Positions 1 to 7,427 of a DNA stretch of 31,781 nt are shown here, piece by piece. Positions within the stretch are counted from its first letter, which is position 1. The number at the start of each line of letters is the position of its first letter. Under the pieces are notes generated by a model. That model was not told where the DNA came from and did no database searches. It saw only the letters and a list, made by a program, of their open reading frames with translations. The stretch comes from an uncultured candidate division Zixibacteria bacterium (GTDB lineage Bacteria; Zixibacteria; MSB-5A5; GN15; FEB-12): positions 1 to 31,781 of the forward strand of contig CAJVYT010000009.1 of NCBI GenBank assembly GCA_913009765.1. The letters run 5' to 3'. The translations under genes and the position numbers were made by a program.

Positions 1-61
1 AGAAGACGGCATACGAGATATATCAGTGTGACTGGAGTTCAGACGTGTGCTCTTCCGATCT
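1..61. other. Illumina P7/TruSeq adapter read-through (artefact)
   Basis: This is not genomic sequence. It matches the reverse complement of the Illumina P7 adapter. The P7 flow-cell part (AGAAGACGGCATACGAGAT) is followed by the 8-base index ATATCAGT, which reads ACTGATAT on the other strand, and then by the TruSeq read-2 primer site ending in CTCTTCCGATCT. The genomic part of the contig therefore begins at about base 62. The same index appears in the adapter at the other end. Confidence 0.98.
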
Positions 62-160
62 AACCCCTTTCTGCATGGTTTTCTGATTCCGAAAAGTGTC
101 CTTACTCCTTCGACTTACCCCTTCGGGGCTGCGCTCAGGATGACAGGGGAGGGATGTTCC

Positions 161-317
161 GCCCCTTCAGGGCTTGAGAGGAGAGAGACATCCTGACCCA
201 GGGCGGCGCTGGCAGACTCGCTCTGCCCTTCCACCTTGTTCTATTATATTAAGCCCTTTCAGGGCAAGCAGGGGGAGCAGGGACCCTTACCTGGATAATG
301 TAACGCCCTTTCAGGGC
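161..317. repeat. Three copies of a GCCC(T/C)TTCAGGGC palindrome
   Basis: Copies lie at 161-173, 253-265 and 305-317. Each is a short imperfect palindrome with GCCC and GGGC arms around TTTCA or CTTCA. They are spaced 92 and 52 bases apart and do not occur elsewhere in the window as far as I can see. Confidence 0.7.
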
Positions 318-328
318 GGACTCTTCGT

Positions 329-404
329 CCTCTCCCTCTGGGAGAGGAAGCGCGGAGCGCAGGTGAGGGTGCTTATAGTTGCTTTAAGATTCAGCACCCT
401 CACC
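329..404. repeat. Two strong hairpins downstream of aconitase
   Basis: CCTCTCCC and GGGAGAGG form an 8-bp perfect stem with a TCT loop (329-347). GGTGAGGGTGC (362-372) pairs perfectly with GCACCCTCACC (394-404) around a 21-base loop. They lie 60-130 bases beyond the aconitase stop, so they could end its transcript, but no U-tract follows on the minus strand. The first hairpin resembles 'CTCTCCC..GGGAGAGG' intergenic repeats common in many bacteria. Confidence 0.6.
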
Positions 405-464
405 TTTATCCGCTGCCAGGCGCTCGCTCCCCATTCACGACTTTCGACGGTGGACTCTTTCAGT

Positions 465-3134
465 TCACTTCGCCAGCTGACGGAGGACGTAATGGAGAAT
501 CCCACCATTCTGGAAATACAGGATCTCGTTGGGAGTATCAAGGCGCACTGTCGCCTTAAAGGTCGTATCCGCTTTGCCTTCCAGTGTGGCAGTGACGGTC
601 ACTTCCTTGGCTTCTCCGCCTTGCAGCCCCGTGATGTCGAACACCTCATAGCCGGTAAGCCCCAAAGCATCCACGCTTTCCCCGTCTTTGAACTGGAGGG
701 GAAGCACTCCCATGCCTACCAGGTTGGAGCGGTGGATACGTTCGAAGCTCTCAGCAATGACCGCTTTGATGCCCAGGAGGTTGGTCCCTTTGGCGGCCCA
801 GTCACGCGATGAGCCTGTCCCGTATTCTTTCCCAGCCAACGCGATGGCGGGGATGCCGCGTTTCTTGTATTCCATGGCACCTTCGTAGATGGAGGTGATC
901 GTTCCATCAGGCAGCAGCTTGGTCCAGCCACCTTCTTTGCCATCAGCCAGCATATTGCGCAAACGGATGTTGGCAAAGGTTCCACGCATCATCACTTGGT
1001 GGTTTCCTCGGCGCGATCCAAAGGAGTTGAAATCTTTAACGTCCACGCCGTTTTCAATGAGGAACCTTCCAGCGGGGCCATCAGGTGTGATGGTACCTGC
1101 CGGGGAAATATGGTCGGTTGTAATAGAGTCACCGAGCATTGCCAAAACCGAGGCATTCTCTATCGGCATAATGTCAGCAGGTTCTTTTGGAAGGTCTACA
1201 AAGAAAGGCGGTTCCTGAATGTATGTTGATTTTTCGTCCCATTCAAAAATGTCACCGTCAGGAGATTTGATTGCATTCCAAGTTTCATTACCGTCAGCCA
1301 CCGAACCGTATTGTTTTTTAAACATCTCAGGTTTGACAGAGTTCTTAACAAGTTTTTGAATATCGGCATCAGTCGCCCAAATATCTTTAAGGAAAACATC
1401 GTTGCCGTTTTTGTCTTTACCAATCGGGTCAGAGGTTAAGTTTATATCAACAGTACCTGCTAAGGCGTACGCAACAACTAATGGCGGCGAGGCAAGGTAG
1501 TTTGCTTTTGTATGAGGGGAGACCCGTCCTTCAAAATTACGGTTACCTGAAAGAACTGCCGATGCGACCAAGCTGCCTTCGTTGATAGCATCAACAATCG
1601 GTTGGTCGAGCGGACCGGAGTTACCTATACAGGTGGTACATCCGTAACCGACATTGTAGAATCCGATTTTTTCAAGAGACTCTAAAAGTCCGGCATCTTT
1701 TAAATAGTCGATAACAACTTTTGACCCCGGTGCAAGAGAAGTTTTTACAAACGGTGAGACAGTCAGACCTTTTGCGACAGCATTTTTAGCAAGCAGACCG
1801 GCTGATATTAAAACTGACGGGTCAGATGTATTGGTGCATGAGGTAATAGCGGCGATGACCAAAGAACCATGTTTCATCTCGGCATTATATTTGTCAGCAA
1901 CAGCAACGGAGTTGTTCATATTGTCCGGGGCAACTTCAAACCCGCGTTCTTTCATCGAAGTTGTTTTAGCTTTGTTAAAAGCATTTTGCATCTCAGAAAG
2001 TTTTACTCTGTCCTGAGGACGTTTTGGTCCTGCAAGTGACGGTTCGACAGTTGAGATATCGAGTTCAAGCATATCTGTAAATTGAGGTTCTGCAGAACCT
2101 TTTTCTCTAAAGAGCATTTGTTCTTTGGCGTATGCTTCAACTAATGCGATAGTTTCTTCATCTCGTCCGGTCATTTTGAGATAATCAAGTGTTGAATTGT
2201 CAAGTGGGAAATATCCCATAGTGGCACCATATTCAGGAGCCATATTAGCAATCATAGCTTTTGTCGGCAGAGAAAGAGTATCCAATGCCGGTCCACAGTA
2301 TTCTACAAATTTGCCGACAACGCCTTTTTCACGAAGCATTTGAGTTATTCGTAAAACTAAATCAGTTCCTGTAACACCCTCATTGAGTTGACCGGTCATT
2401 TTGAAGCCGATAACTTCAGGGGTGAGCATATAAATCGGTTGACCAAGCATGGTAGCTTCAGCTTCAATACCGCCGACACCCCATCCGACAACGCCGAGAC
2501 CATTTATCATAACAGTATGCGAGTCAGTTCCGACAAGTGTATCAGGCATAGCGACACCATCTTTGACAAGGACACAGTTGGCAAGATATTCTAAATTTAC
2601 CTGATGACAAATACCTGTTGCAGGAGGTACTACAGCAAAATTGTCGAATGCTTTTTTACCCCAATGTAAAAATTGATAGCGTTCATTGTTGCGTTCAAAT
2701 TCTTTGTTCATGTTGAAAGTTAAAGAATCTGCTTTTCCAAATGAATCAACTTGAACAGAATGGTCGATTACCAAATCAACATTTACAAGCGGATTTATTT
2801 TTTTTGGATCTCCACCCATAGCATGCATAGCAGAGCGAAGGGCGGCTAAATCGACAACTGCCGGAACACCGGTAAAATCCTGCAAAAGTACTCGAGCAGG
2901 TTTAAATGGAAGTTCGGAATCTCCGACATTTTTTGGGTCATAAGCTGCCAGTTTTTTTACGTCATCTTCTGTGACTAAGCGACCATCACAATTACGGAGG
3001 ACTGATTCTAAAAGAATTTTGATAGAAAAGGGGAGATTTTCAATATCGCCATATTCTTTTAATGCGGACAGTTTATATATTTTATAGCTTTTAAAAGCTG
3101 TTTTCAGTTCGGTGAGAGCATTAAATTGACTCAT
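465..3134 (-). CDS. acnA: Aconitate hydratase (aconitase A type)
   Basis: This 889-residue protein is full length for the AcnA/IRP1 class of aconitases, which interconvert citrate and isocitrate in the TCA cycle through a [4Fe-4S] cluster. The three cluster cysteines are visible: C433 in ITSCTNTS, and C499 and C502 in [12 protein letters not shown]. The substrate-binding motifs VGTDSHT (201-207), [13 protein letters not shown] (668-680), SRRGNHQVM (707-715) and GTGSSRDW (772-779) are intact, as is the C-terminal swivel domain (about 660-889). The ATG at 3132-3134 follows TAAGGA (3145-3150), a good ribosome binding site. It is transcribed away from ispE and stands alone. The final ~700 bases, encoding the swivel domain, run at about 50-57% GC against about 40% for the rest of the gene. 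Confidence 0.97.
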   Translation of the reverse strand: MSQFNALTELKTAFKSYKIYKLSALKEYGDIENLPFSIKILLESVLRNCDGRLVTEDDVKKLAAYDPKNVGDSELPFKPARVLLQDFTGVPAVVDLAALRSAMHAMGGDPKKINPLVNVDLVIDHSVQVDSFGKADSLTFNMNKEFERNNERYQFLHWGKKAFDNFAVVPPATGICHQVNLEYLANCVLVKDGVAMPDTLVGTDSHTVMINGLGVVGWGVGGIEAEATMLGQPIYMLTPEVIGFKMTGQLNEGVTGTDLVLRITQMLREKGVVGKFVEYCGPALDTLSLPTKAMIANMAPEYGATMGYFPLDNSTLDYLKMTGRDEETIALVEAYAKEQMLFREKGSAEPQFTDMLELDISTVEPSLAGPKRPQDRVKLSEMQNAFNKAKTTSMKERGFEVAPDNMNNSVAVADKYNAEMKHGSLVIAAITSCTNTSDPSVLISAGLLAKNAVAKGLTVSPFVKTSLAPGSKVVIDYLKDAGLLESLEKIGFYNVGYGCTTCIGNSGPLDQPIVDAINEGSLVASAVLSGNRNFEGRVSPHTKANYLASPPLVVAYALAGTVDINLTSDPIGKDKNGNDVFLKDIWATDADIQKLVKNSVKPEMFKKQYGSVADGNETWNAIKSPDGDIFEWDEKSTYIQEPPFFVDLPKEPADIMPIENASVLAMLGDSITTDHISPAGTITPDGPAGRFLIENGVDVKDFNSFGSRRGNHQVMMRGTFANIRLRNMLADGKEGGWTKLLPDGTITSIYEGAMEYKKRGIPAIALAGKEYGTGSSRDWAAKGTNLLGIKAVIAESFERIHRSNLVGMGVLPLQFKDGESVDALGLTGYEVFDITGLQGGEAKEVTVTATLEGKADTTFKATVRLDTPNEILYFQNGGILHYVLRQLAK

Positions 3135-3331
3135 ATTTTGTATATCCTTATCTTAAAAACTTACATTTTATGTTTTTCTATTCAGATTTGTATTATAATG
3201 CATATAACAATGCTTTACAAGTTTTCAAGGTTAAAAAGATATTCTTTTATTTTACTTGTGAGTCATCGTAGAAATTGTTATCGTATAACAGGTTGGACAA
3301 CAAAAAAGCACTAAGCTTGACATCGGGGTAG

Positions 3332-4228
3332 ATGAAAATGTTTGTGAACAAAATCACCAGTGATGAAATCGAAATAAAAACACCTGCGAAGATAAATCTT
3401 TTCTTGGAAGTACTCAATAAACGTGAAGATCGGTTTCATAATATAAATTCGCTTTTTCAGGCTGTTTCACTGTATGATAAACTGCATTTTCAAATTCAAG
3501 CTAAAAAGGAACTTACTCTTTTAATTCCCGACAATAAAATTCTTCCCGTGGATGATGATAATTTAATAGTTAAAGCATATAATTTTATGCGGGAAAAATT
3601 TGAACTGTCGTATGGATTATTAGTTGTTCTTGACAAAAAAATACCGATAGCAGCCGGTCTTGCCGGCGGTTCATCGGATGCAGCCGCTACAATATTAGCA
3701 TGTAATCTTTTATTTGACTTAGAGTTAACGCAAGAGGGGATGGCTGGTTGCGGACTGCATATTGGGTCTGATTTGCCGTTTTTCTTTTCATCGGGGCAGG
3801 CACTTGTGAGCGGTCAGGGTGAAATAATTGAAGATACATCGTATCCTCTTGATTATGAGTTAGTTATTGTGAAACCGGATATCTCAATATCAACCGCAGA
3901 AAGTTATGATGCCTTGAAAAGAGACTTGACAAAACAAAAGAATCCGTTTAAGTTAGGCACGTGCCGGACGGTAGATAGGTATATTACGTCTCTAAAAAGA
4001 GCCGGTAATGATTTTGAGGAAGTCCATCTTCTGTCTTTTCCTGAAATACGGAAGATAAAAGATGGACTTTTACTGGCTGGAGCCGACTTGGTACGAATGA
4101 GCGGTTCGGGGCCTTGTGTGTTTGGTTTATTTAAAAAGTTGCCTGACAATAAGGAAGATTTAAATATGAGCAACATGAATTGGCAAATATTTTTTGTAAA
4201 ACCAATTTTACTTGCAGAGTACTGTTAA
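3332..4228 (+). CDS. ispE: 4-diphosphocytidyl-2-C-methyl-D-erythritol kinase
   Basis: This is the GHMP-family kinase of the non-mevalonate (MEP) isoprenoid pathway, which phosphorylates CDP-methylerythritol. The 298-residue length is usual. The N-terminal PAKINLFLEV (18-27) contains the expected active-site lysine (K20). The ATP-binding glycine/serine loop is IAAGLAGGSSDAA (106-118). The catalytic-base aspartate sits in GSDLPFFF (D147), and the third GHMP motif is RMSGSGPCVFG (255-265). ATG codons at 3332 and 3338 are both possible; the first follows GGGGTA closely. The gene begins a same-strand cluster with spoVG 18 bases downstream, an order (ispE, spoVG, prs, rplY) known from several bacterial groups. 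Confidence 0.95.
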   Translation: MKMFVNKITSDEIEIKTPAKINLFLEVLNKREDRFHNINSLFQAVSLYDKLHFQIQAKKELTLLIPDNKILPVDDDNLIVKAYNFMREKFELSYGLLVVLDKKIPIAAGLAGGSSDAAATILACNLLFDLELTQEGMAGCGLHIGSDLPFFFSSGQALVSGQGEIIEDTSYPLDYELVIVKPDISISTAESYDALKRDLTKQKNPFKLGTCRTVDRYITSLKRAGNDFEEVHLLSFPEIRKIKDGLLLAGADLVRMSGSGPCVFGLFKKLPDNKEDLNMSNMNWQIFFVKPILLAEYC

Positions 4229-4236
4229 TCTAAACC

Positions 4237-4244
4237 GGGAGGAG
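4237..4244 (+). promoter_or_regulatory. Ribosome binding site fixing the GTG start of spoVG
   Basis: GGGAGGAG is a near-perfect anti-Shine-Dalgarno complement. It lies immediately before the GTG at 4247, and no in-frame ATG is present near the family's usual N-terminus, so it decides the start. Confidence 0.8.
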
Positions 4245-4246
4245 CC

Positions 4247-4528
4247 GTGGAGATAACAGAAATTAGGGTCACCCTTCGAGACGAAGAGCGGCTAAAAGGT
4301 TTTGCCAATGTGACGTTTGACGAAGCATTTGTTGTACGAGGTATGAAAATCATTCAAGGAAATAATGGTTTTTTTGTCTCAATGCCGAGTAGAAAACGTC
4401 CGGACGGAACCTACCAGGACATTGCCCATCCGGTAAGTAAGGATATGAGGCAAATAATAGAAATGAAAGTTCTGGAAGCGTATGAAGCTGAACTAAAAGC
4501 TCAGTTGAATGCAGCAGACGATGTGTAA
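4247..4528 (+). CDS. spoVG: SpoVG family regulator
   Basis: A 93-residue protein beginning MEITEIRVTLRDEERLKGFA and containing FVVRGMKII and MPSRKRPDG, which are hallmark stretches of SpoVG. Family members bind nucleic acid and act as global regulators in Firmicutes and elsewhere; their role in non-sporulating bacteria is not settled. The start is GTG at 4247, chosen because GGGAGGAG (4237-4244) lies just before it and the family N-terminus begins exactly there. The spacing to the start is short, about 4 bases from GGAGG. It follows ispE by 18 bases and precedes a tRNA gene by 5 bases, so the three are probably co-transcribed. Confidence 0.95.
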   Translation: MEITEIRVTLRDEERLKGFANVTFDEAFVVRGMKIIQGNNGFFVSMPSRKRPDGTYQDIAHPVSKDMRQIIEMKVLEAYEAELKAQLNAADDV

Positions 4529-4533
4529 ATTAT

Positions 4534-4605
4534 TGGGGCGTCGTCAAGCGGTAAGACACTAGCCTTTGACGCTAGCACTCGTAGGTTCGAATCCTGCCGC
4601 CCCAG
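4534..4605 (+). tRNA. trnQ: tRNA-Gln (anticodon UUG)
   Basis: A complete 72-base cloverleaf. The acceptor stem TGGGGCG (4534-4540) pairs with CGCCCCA (4598-4604), and the discriminator is G4605. The anticodon stem CTAGC/GCTAG is perfect (4559-4563 with 4571-4575), and its loop CTTTGAC carries anticodon TTG at 4566-4568. The T arm has GTTCGAAT (4585-4592). CCA is not encoded and must be added after transcription. It lies 5 bases after the spoVG stop and 76 bases before prs, so it appears embedded in the operon. Confidence 0.97.
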
Positions 4606-4681
4606 TATAAATTTAAAAAAAGCCTGCTTTGGGTCAGATTTTATTCTGTCTTAAAACAGGTTTAAATGTCATGGGTAAAAA

Positions 4682-5638
4682 ATGATTGTTCGGGACCATA
4701 TTCAAATTATTTCAGGTACTTCCAATACAGCTTTAGCTGAAAAAATTGCCCGCTATATAAATTGTAAATTAACTGATTGTACGGTTAAACGTTTTTCTGA
4801 CGGTGAGGTATTTGTACAGATAAATGAAAATATTCGTGGTGCGGATTTATTCATCATTCAGCCCACCAATCCTCCTGCTGAAAACCTTATGGAATTATTA
4901 ATGCTTATTGAAGCATCACGGAGAGCATCTGCTATGCGTATTACAGCTGTAATACCATATTATGGTTATGCCCGTGCTGACCGAAAAGACAGACCAAGAG
5001 TTTCAATCACTGCAAAGTTAGTTGCAAATCTCATAACAACTGCCGGAGCTGATAGAATTATTACTATGGATTTACATGCTTCACAAATTCAAGGATTTTT
5101 TGATCTTCCGCATGACCATTTGTATTCATCAATTATTTTTAATCAATATATAGCAAAATTAAATTTAGATAATCTTGTTGTTGTTTCACCTGATGTAGGT
5201 TCAATTAAACTTGCTCGGGCAACCGCCAACAGATTACATGCCGGCTTGGCTATTGTTGATAAACGACGTCCCGAAGCAAATGTTGCCAAAGTAATGAATA
5301 TTATCGGCGATGTGGAAGGCTGTAATGTTTTGATTCGTGATGATATGGTAGATACCGGAGGTTCTTTGTGTGCTGCTGCTCAATTTGTAAAAGATAATGG
5401 AGCGAAAGATATTTATGCCGCTTGCACTCATGGAGTTCTTTCGGGACAGGCTATTGAAAAAATTGAAGCATCAGAAATTAAGAAAATGATAATCTCTGAT
5501 TCTATTGACCAAAGTAATAAAAAATTAACTGATAAATTTGATATTCTCACCTGTTCTGATTTGATTGGAAAAGCGATTACGAGAATTTTTGATGAGGAAT
5601 CGGTTTCTTCGCTTTTTGAAGATTATCCGGTTATGTAG
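4682..5638 (+). CDS. prs: Ribose-phosphate pyrophosphokinase (PRPP synthetase)
   Basis: Makes phosphoribosyl pyrophosphate from ribose 5-phosphate and ATP for nucleotide, His and Trp synthesis. The 318-residue length is typical of class I enzymes. Visible motifs are RFSDGEVFVQINENIRG (37-53), PYYGYARADRKD (92-103), the metal/ATP-binding DLHASQIQGFFD (130-141), the catalytic flexible loop KRRPEANVAKVMN (194-206) and the PRPP loop RDDMVDTGGS (219-228). In many homologues the last motif reads DDMIDTAGT, so the G-G-S ending is a mild variant. The C-terminus carries the usual regulatory-domain region. It is followed 41 bases later by rplY. Confidence 0.96.
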   Translation: MIVRDHIQIISGTSNTALAEKIARYINCKLTDCTVKRFSDGEVFVQINENIRGADLFIIQPTNPPAENLMELLMLIEASRRASAMRITAVIPYYGYARADRKDRPRVSITAKLVANLITTAGADRIITMDLHASQIQGFFDLPHDHLYSSIIFNQYIAKLNLDNLVVVSPDVGSIKLARATANRLHAGLAIVDKRRPEANVAKVMNIIGDVEGCNVLIRDDMVDTGGSLCAAAQFVKDNGAKDIYAACTHGVLSGQAIEKIEASEIKKMIISDSIDQSNKKLTDKFDILTCSDLIGKAITRIFDEESVSSLFEDYPVM

Positions 5639-5679
5639 AAAATAATGATTAAATATATTTTGGAGGTTTAAGACCAAAA

Positions 5680-6354
5680 ATGAAAGAAGTAATCTTAGAA
5701 GCATCCTTGCGGAAATCTACCGGTAAAGGCTCTGCACGTCAAAGTCGGATGGCCGGTAATATTCCTGCTGTTGTATACGGTCCGGAGATTGATTCGTTTC
5801 CGATTGAAGTTTCTGAAAAAGTAATGCGTCAGGCAGTGAAAGAAGCATCATTTAATGCTATTTTTGACTTACAAGTCGACGGTAAAACAAACAAAGTTCT
5901 GATTCGTGATATTCATCGCGACCCAATTACTTTAAAGGTAACGCATCTTGATTTTCATGCGATTAGTATGAATAAACCAATTAGAATAAATGTTCGTATT
6001 GTTTTAATCGGTGAATCTATTGGTGTGAAAACAGATGGCGGTATTTTGCAGTCTTCTATGCGTGAAATTGAAATTTCATGTTTACCAAAAGATATTATTG
6101 AAGTTATCGAAGTTGATGTTTCAGAATTAAATGTTGGTGATTCAATTCATGTGAGAGATATTGATATTGCCAATGTAACAATTCTTGCTGAGGAAAGACG
6201 TACAGTTGTGAGCTGTGCTGCTCCAAGTGTTGTTGTTGAAGAAGAAACAACTGATGAAGAAGATGAAGAAGGCGAAGGTGCAGAAGGTGCCGCAGCTGAA
6301 GGTGCTGAAGCTCCTGCTGAGGGTGCTGAAAATGAGAAAAAAGACGAAAAGTAA
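5680..6354 (+). CDS. rplY: 50S ribosomal protein bL25 (TL5/CTC family)
   Basis: A 224-residue long-form bL25 protein that binds 5S rRNA in the large subunit and is linked to general stress in Bacillus (Ctc). The N-terminal L25 domain is about 1-92, starting EVILEASLRKSTGKGSARQ and including IPAVVYGP. The C-terminal TL5-type beta domain is about 95-185. It ends in a low-complexity acidic tail (about 188-224) rich in E, G and A. GGAGG at 5662-5666 precedes the ATG at 5680. It ends the ispE-spoVG-tRNA-prs-rplY cluster and is followed by a strong terminator. The peptidyl-tRNA hydrolase gene often found next in other bacteria is absent here. Confidence 0.95.
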   Translation: MKEVILEASLRKSTGKGSARQSRMAGNIPAVVYGPEIDSFPIEVSEKVMRQAVKEASFNAIFDLQVDGKTNKVLIRDIHRDPITLKVTHLDFHAISMNKPIRINVRIVLIGESIGVKTDGGILQSSMREIEISCLPKDIIEVIEVDVSELNVGDSIHVRDIDIANVTILAEERRTVVSCAAPSVVVEEETTDEEDEEGEGAEGAAAEGAEAPAEGAENEKKDEK

Positions 6355-6373
6355 TCTTTTTTAATCTGAATAT

Positions 6374-6404
6374 AAAAACCGCTGTTTTTTCAGCGGTTTT
6401 TTTT
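6374..6404 (+). terminator. Rho-independent terminator after rplY
   Basis: AAAACCGCTG (6375-6384) pairs perfectly with CAGCGGTTTT (6391-6400) around a TTTTTT loop, followed by a further T run to 6404. It closes the ispE-to-rplY transcript 20 bases after the rplY stop. Confidence 0.93.
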
Positions 6405-6470
6405 GCTTATTAATTGAGAATAAATAGATTCTTACATTGACTCTCAAAAAAAATTATATATTTTGACAGC

Positions 6471-7226
6471 ATGAGTTCAATTGAGAAATCTTTTCAAGAT
6501 ATAAAATCAGAATTTCCTGATGACCGTTTGACCTATCAAAAAGGGCTGCCGACTTTTCATCCTGAGAACGCTAAAGAAACAGCTTCTCTTTTTAAAATAG
6601 CCAACAAGAACAAACAGCAGCTTTTTATTGCGGGGTTTGGTAATAATATCGAACCAGTTGGCGAGAGTTTTAAAAATATTCTTGTGGTCAAATCTGACAG
6701 ACTAAACCAACATGTTAAAACTGCTGCTGCTGATTATTTTATCACTATCGGAGCAGGATTTCCTCTTTCTGAAGTAAACAGAATTTTAGAAGATAACAAA
6801 CTATGGCTGCCTCATGCTCATCTTCCATATGTTGGCTCTGTCGGTGGAGCAGTCGCAGGTGGTTTAAACTCGATGTATGAAACTCATGAATTACCGCTTA
6901 AAAAATATTTTATCAAAGCAGAGATTGTGACACCCCAGGGAGATATAATTGAACCGGGGTCTGTCAGTTTTAAATCTGTCTCTGGATACGATATTGTGAA
7001 AATATATTGCGGAAGCTGGGGATTGTTGGGGATGGTTATCTCGGCTACTTTTCGAGTGATGCCGACTGAAGGTTCAGAAGAATACCGAGCTATCAGAATG
7101 CAGGAAATGAGCCGAGAAAATCTTATATATTCACTTGATGACAACAATACATCCAACGACGCATTTTACTCAAAAAAAATTAAAGCCAAATTTGATTCAA
7201 ATAATATCCTGCCTGTATTAGGATAG
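6471..7226 (+). CDS. Compact FAD-binding protein, GlcE-like (PCMH fold)
   Basis: A 251-residue flavoprotein of the FAD_binding_4/PCMH type, most like the glycolate oxidase subunit GlcE. Recognisable parts are the entry segment near 15-40, the FAD pyrophosphate-binding stretch AGFGNNIEP (about 54-62), the VGSVGGAVAGGLNS loop (about 123-136), and the VSGYDIVKIYCGSWGLLG segment (about 168-185) typical of GlcE. It ends in IKAKFDSNNILP, which resembles the C-terminal 'FDPxxILNP' closing motif of GlcD/GlcE enzymes. Usual GlcE proteins are around 350 residues, so most of the substrate-binding cap region is missing. No partner glcD or glcF gene lies nearby. No clear ribosome binding site precedes the ATG. 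The substrate is unknown. Confidence 0.75.
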   Translation: MSSIEKSFQDIKSEFPDDRLTYQKGLPTFHPENAKETASLFKIANKNKQQLFIAGFGNNIEPVGESFKNILVVKSDRLNQHVKTAAADYFITIGAGFPLSEVNRILEDNKLWLPHAHLPYVGSVGGAVAGGLNSMYETHELPLKKYFIKAEIVTPQGDIIEPGSVSFKSVSGYDIVKIYCGSWGLLGMVISATFRVMPTEGSEEYRAIRMQEMSRENLIYSLDDNNTSNDAFYSKKIKAKFDSNNILPVLG

Positions 7227-7297
7227 GTTTTTAATAAATCTTAAATTACCCCATTTTATCAAAAAAATCCTAAATTTTGTTAAATAATACTTTACAA

Positions 7298-7416
7298 GAT
7301 GTTAATTGTTGGTTAAACTTATTTAAGTGTAAGTCGATAATAGCAAATATGTTAATAGTGATAGATGTTAATTGTTGTTTTAAGGGATGTTAATTAATTA
7401 GGTGTATATGTAAGTC
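7298..7416. repeat. Reiterated TGTTAAT and GTAAGTC motifs upstream of fic
   Basis: GATGTTAATTGTTG occurs exactly twice (7298-7311, 7364-7377), with related TATGTTAAT (about 7349-7356) and GATGTTAATTAATTA (7386-7400), plus TGTTAA at 7278-7283. Between them GTAAGTC followed by (TAC)GATAAT occurs twice (7329 and 7410). All lie in the 200 bases before the Fic gene. The arrangement is consistent with an operator array for a DNA-binding regulator, possibly the Fic protein's own C-terminal domain, but this is inference. Confidence 0.55.
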
Positions 7417-7427
7417 TACGATAATTG

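Larger units (their letters stand above)
62..464. other. Gene-free, GC-rich left end with several palindromes
   Basis: No credible gene is visible in these 403 bases; an open frame on the plus strand from 174 runs on antisense through the aconitase gene and has no protein features. The stretch holds three copies of GCCC(C/T)TTCAGGGC (161-173, 253-265, 305-317), a hairpin of CCTCTCCC and GGGAGAGG (329-347), and a long inverted repeat (362-404). Base composition is visibly richer in GC than most of the window. A phrase at about 111-143 (CTTCGGGGCTGCGCTCAGG) resembles dispersed intergenic repeats seen in many environmental genomes; that comparison is from memory. Confidence 0.7.

Noticed and set aside
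174..812. Plus-strand open frame of 212 codons at the left end
   Set aside because: It runs antisense through the 3' end of aconitase and through palindromes, has no recognisable domain, and exists because that stretch is GC-rich.
3126..3314. Plus-strand open frame of 62 codons between acnA and ispE
   Set aside because: Starts inside the acnA start region, has no ribosome binding site and random hydrophobic composition; this is the divergent control region.
4612..4660. Possible hairpin or attenuator between tRNA-Gln and prs (CCTG..CAGG with inner CAGA/TCTG)
   Set aside because: Only 3-4 bp paired blocks with unpaired bases between; too weak to call a terminator or riboswitch.
6437..6462. 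TTGACT and TATATT upstream of the GlcE-like gene as a promoter
   Set aside because: Spacing is 14 bases, too short for a normal sigma70 promoter, and AT-rich matches are common here.
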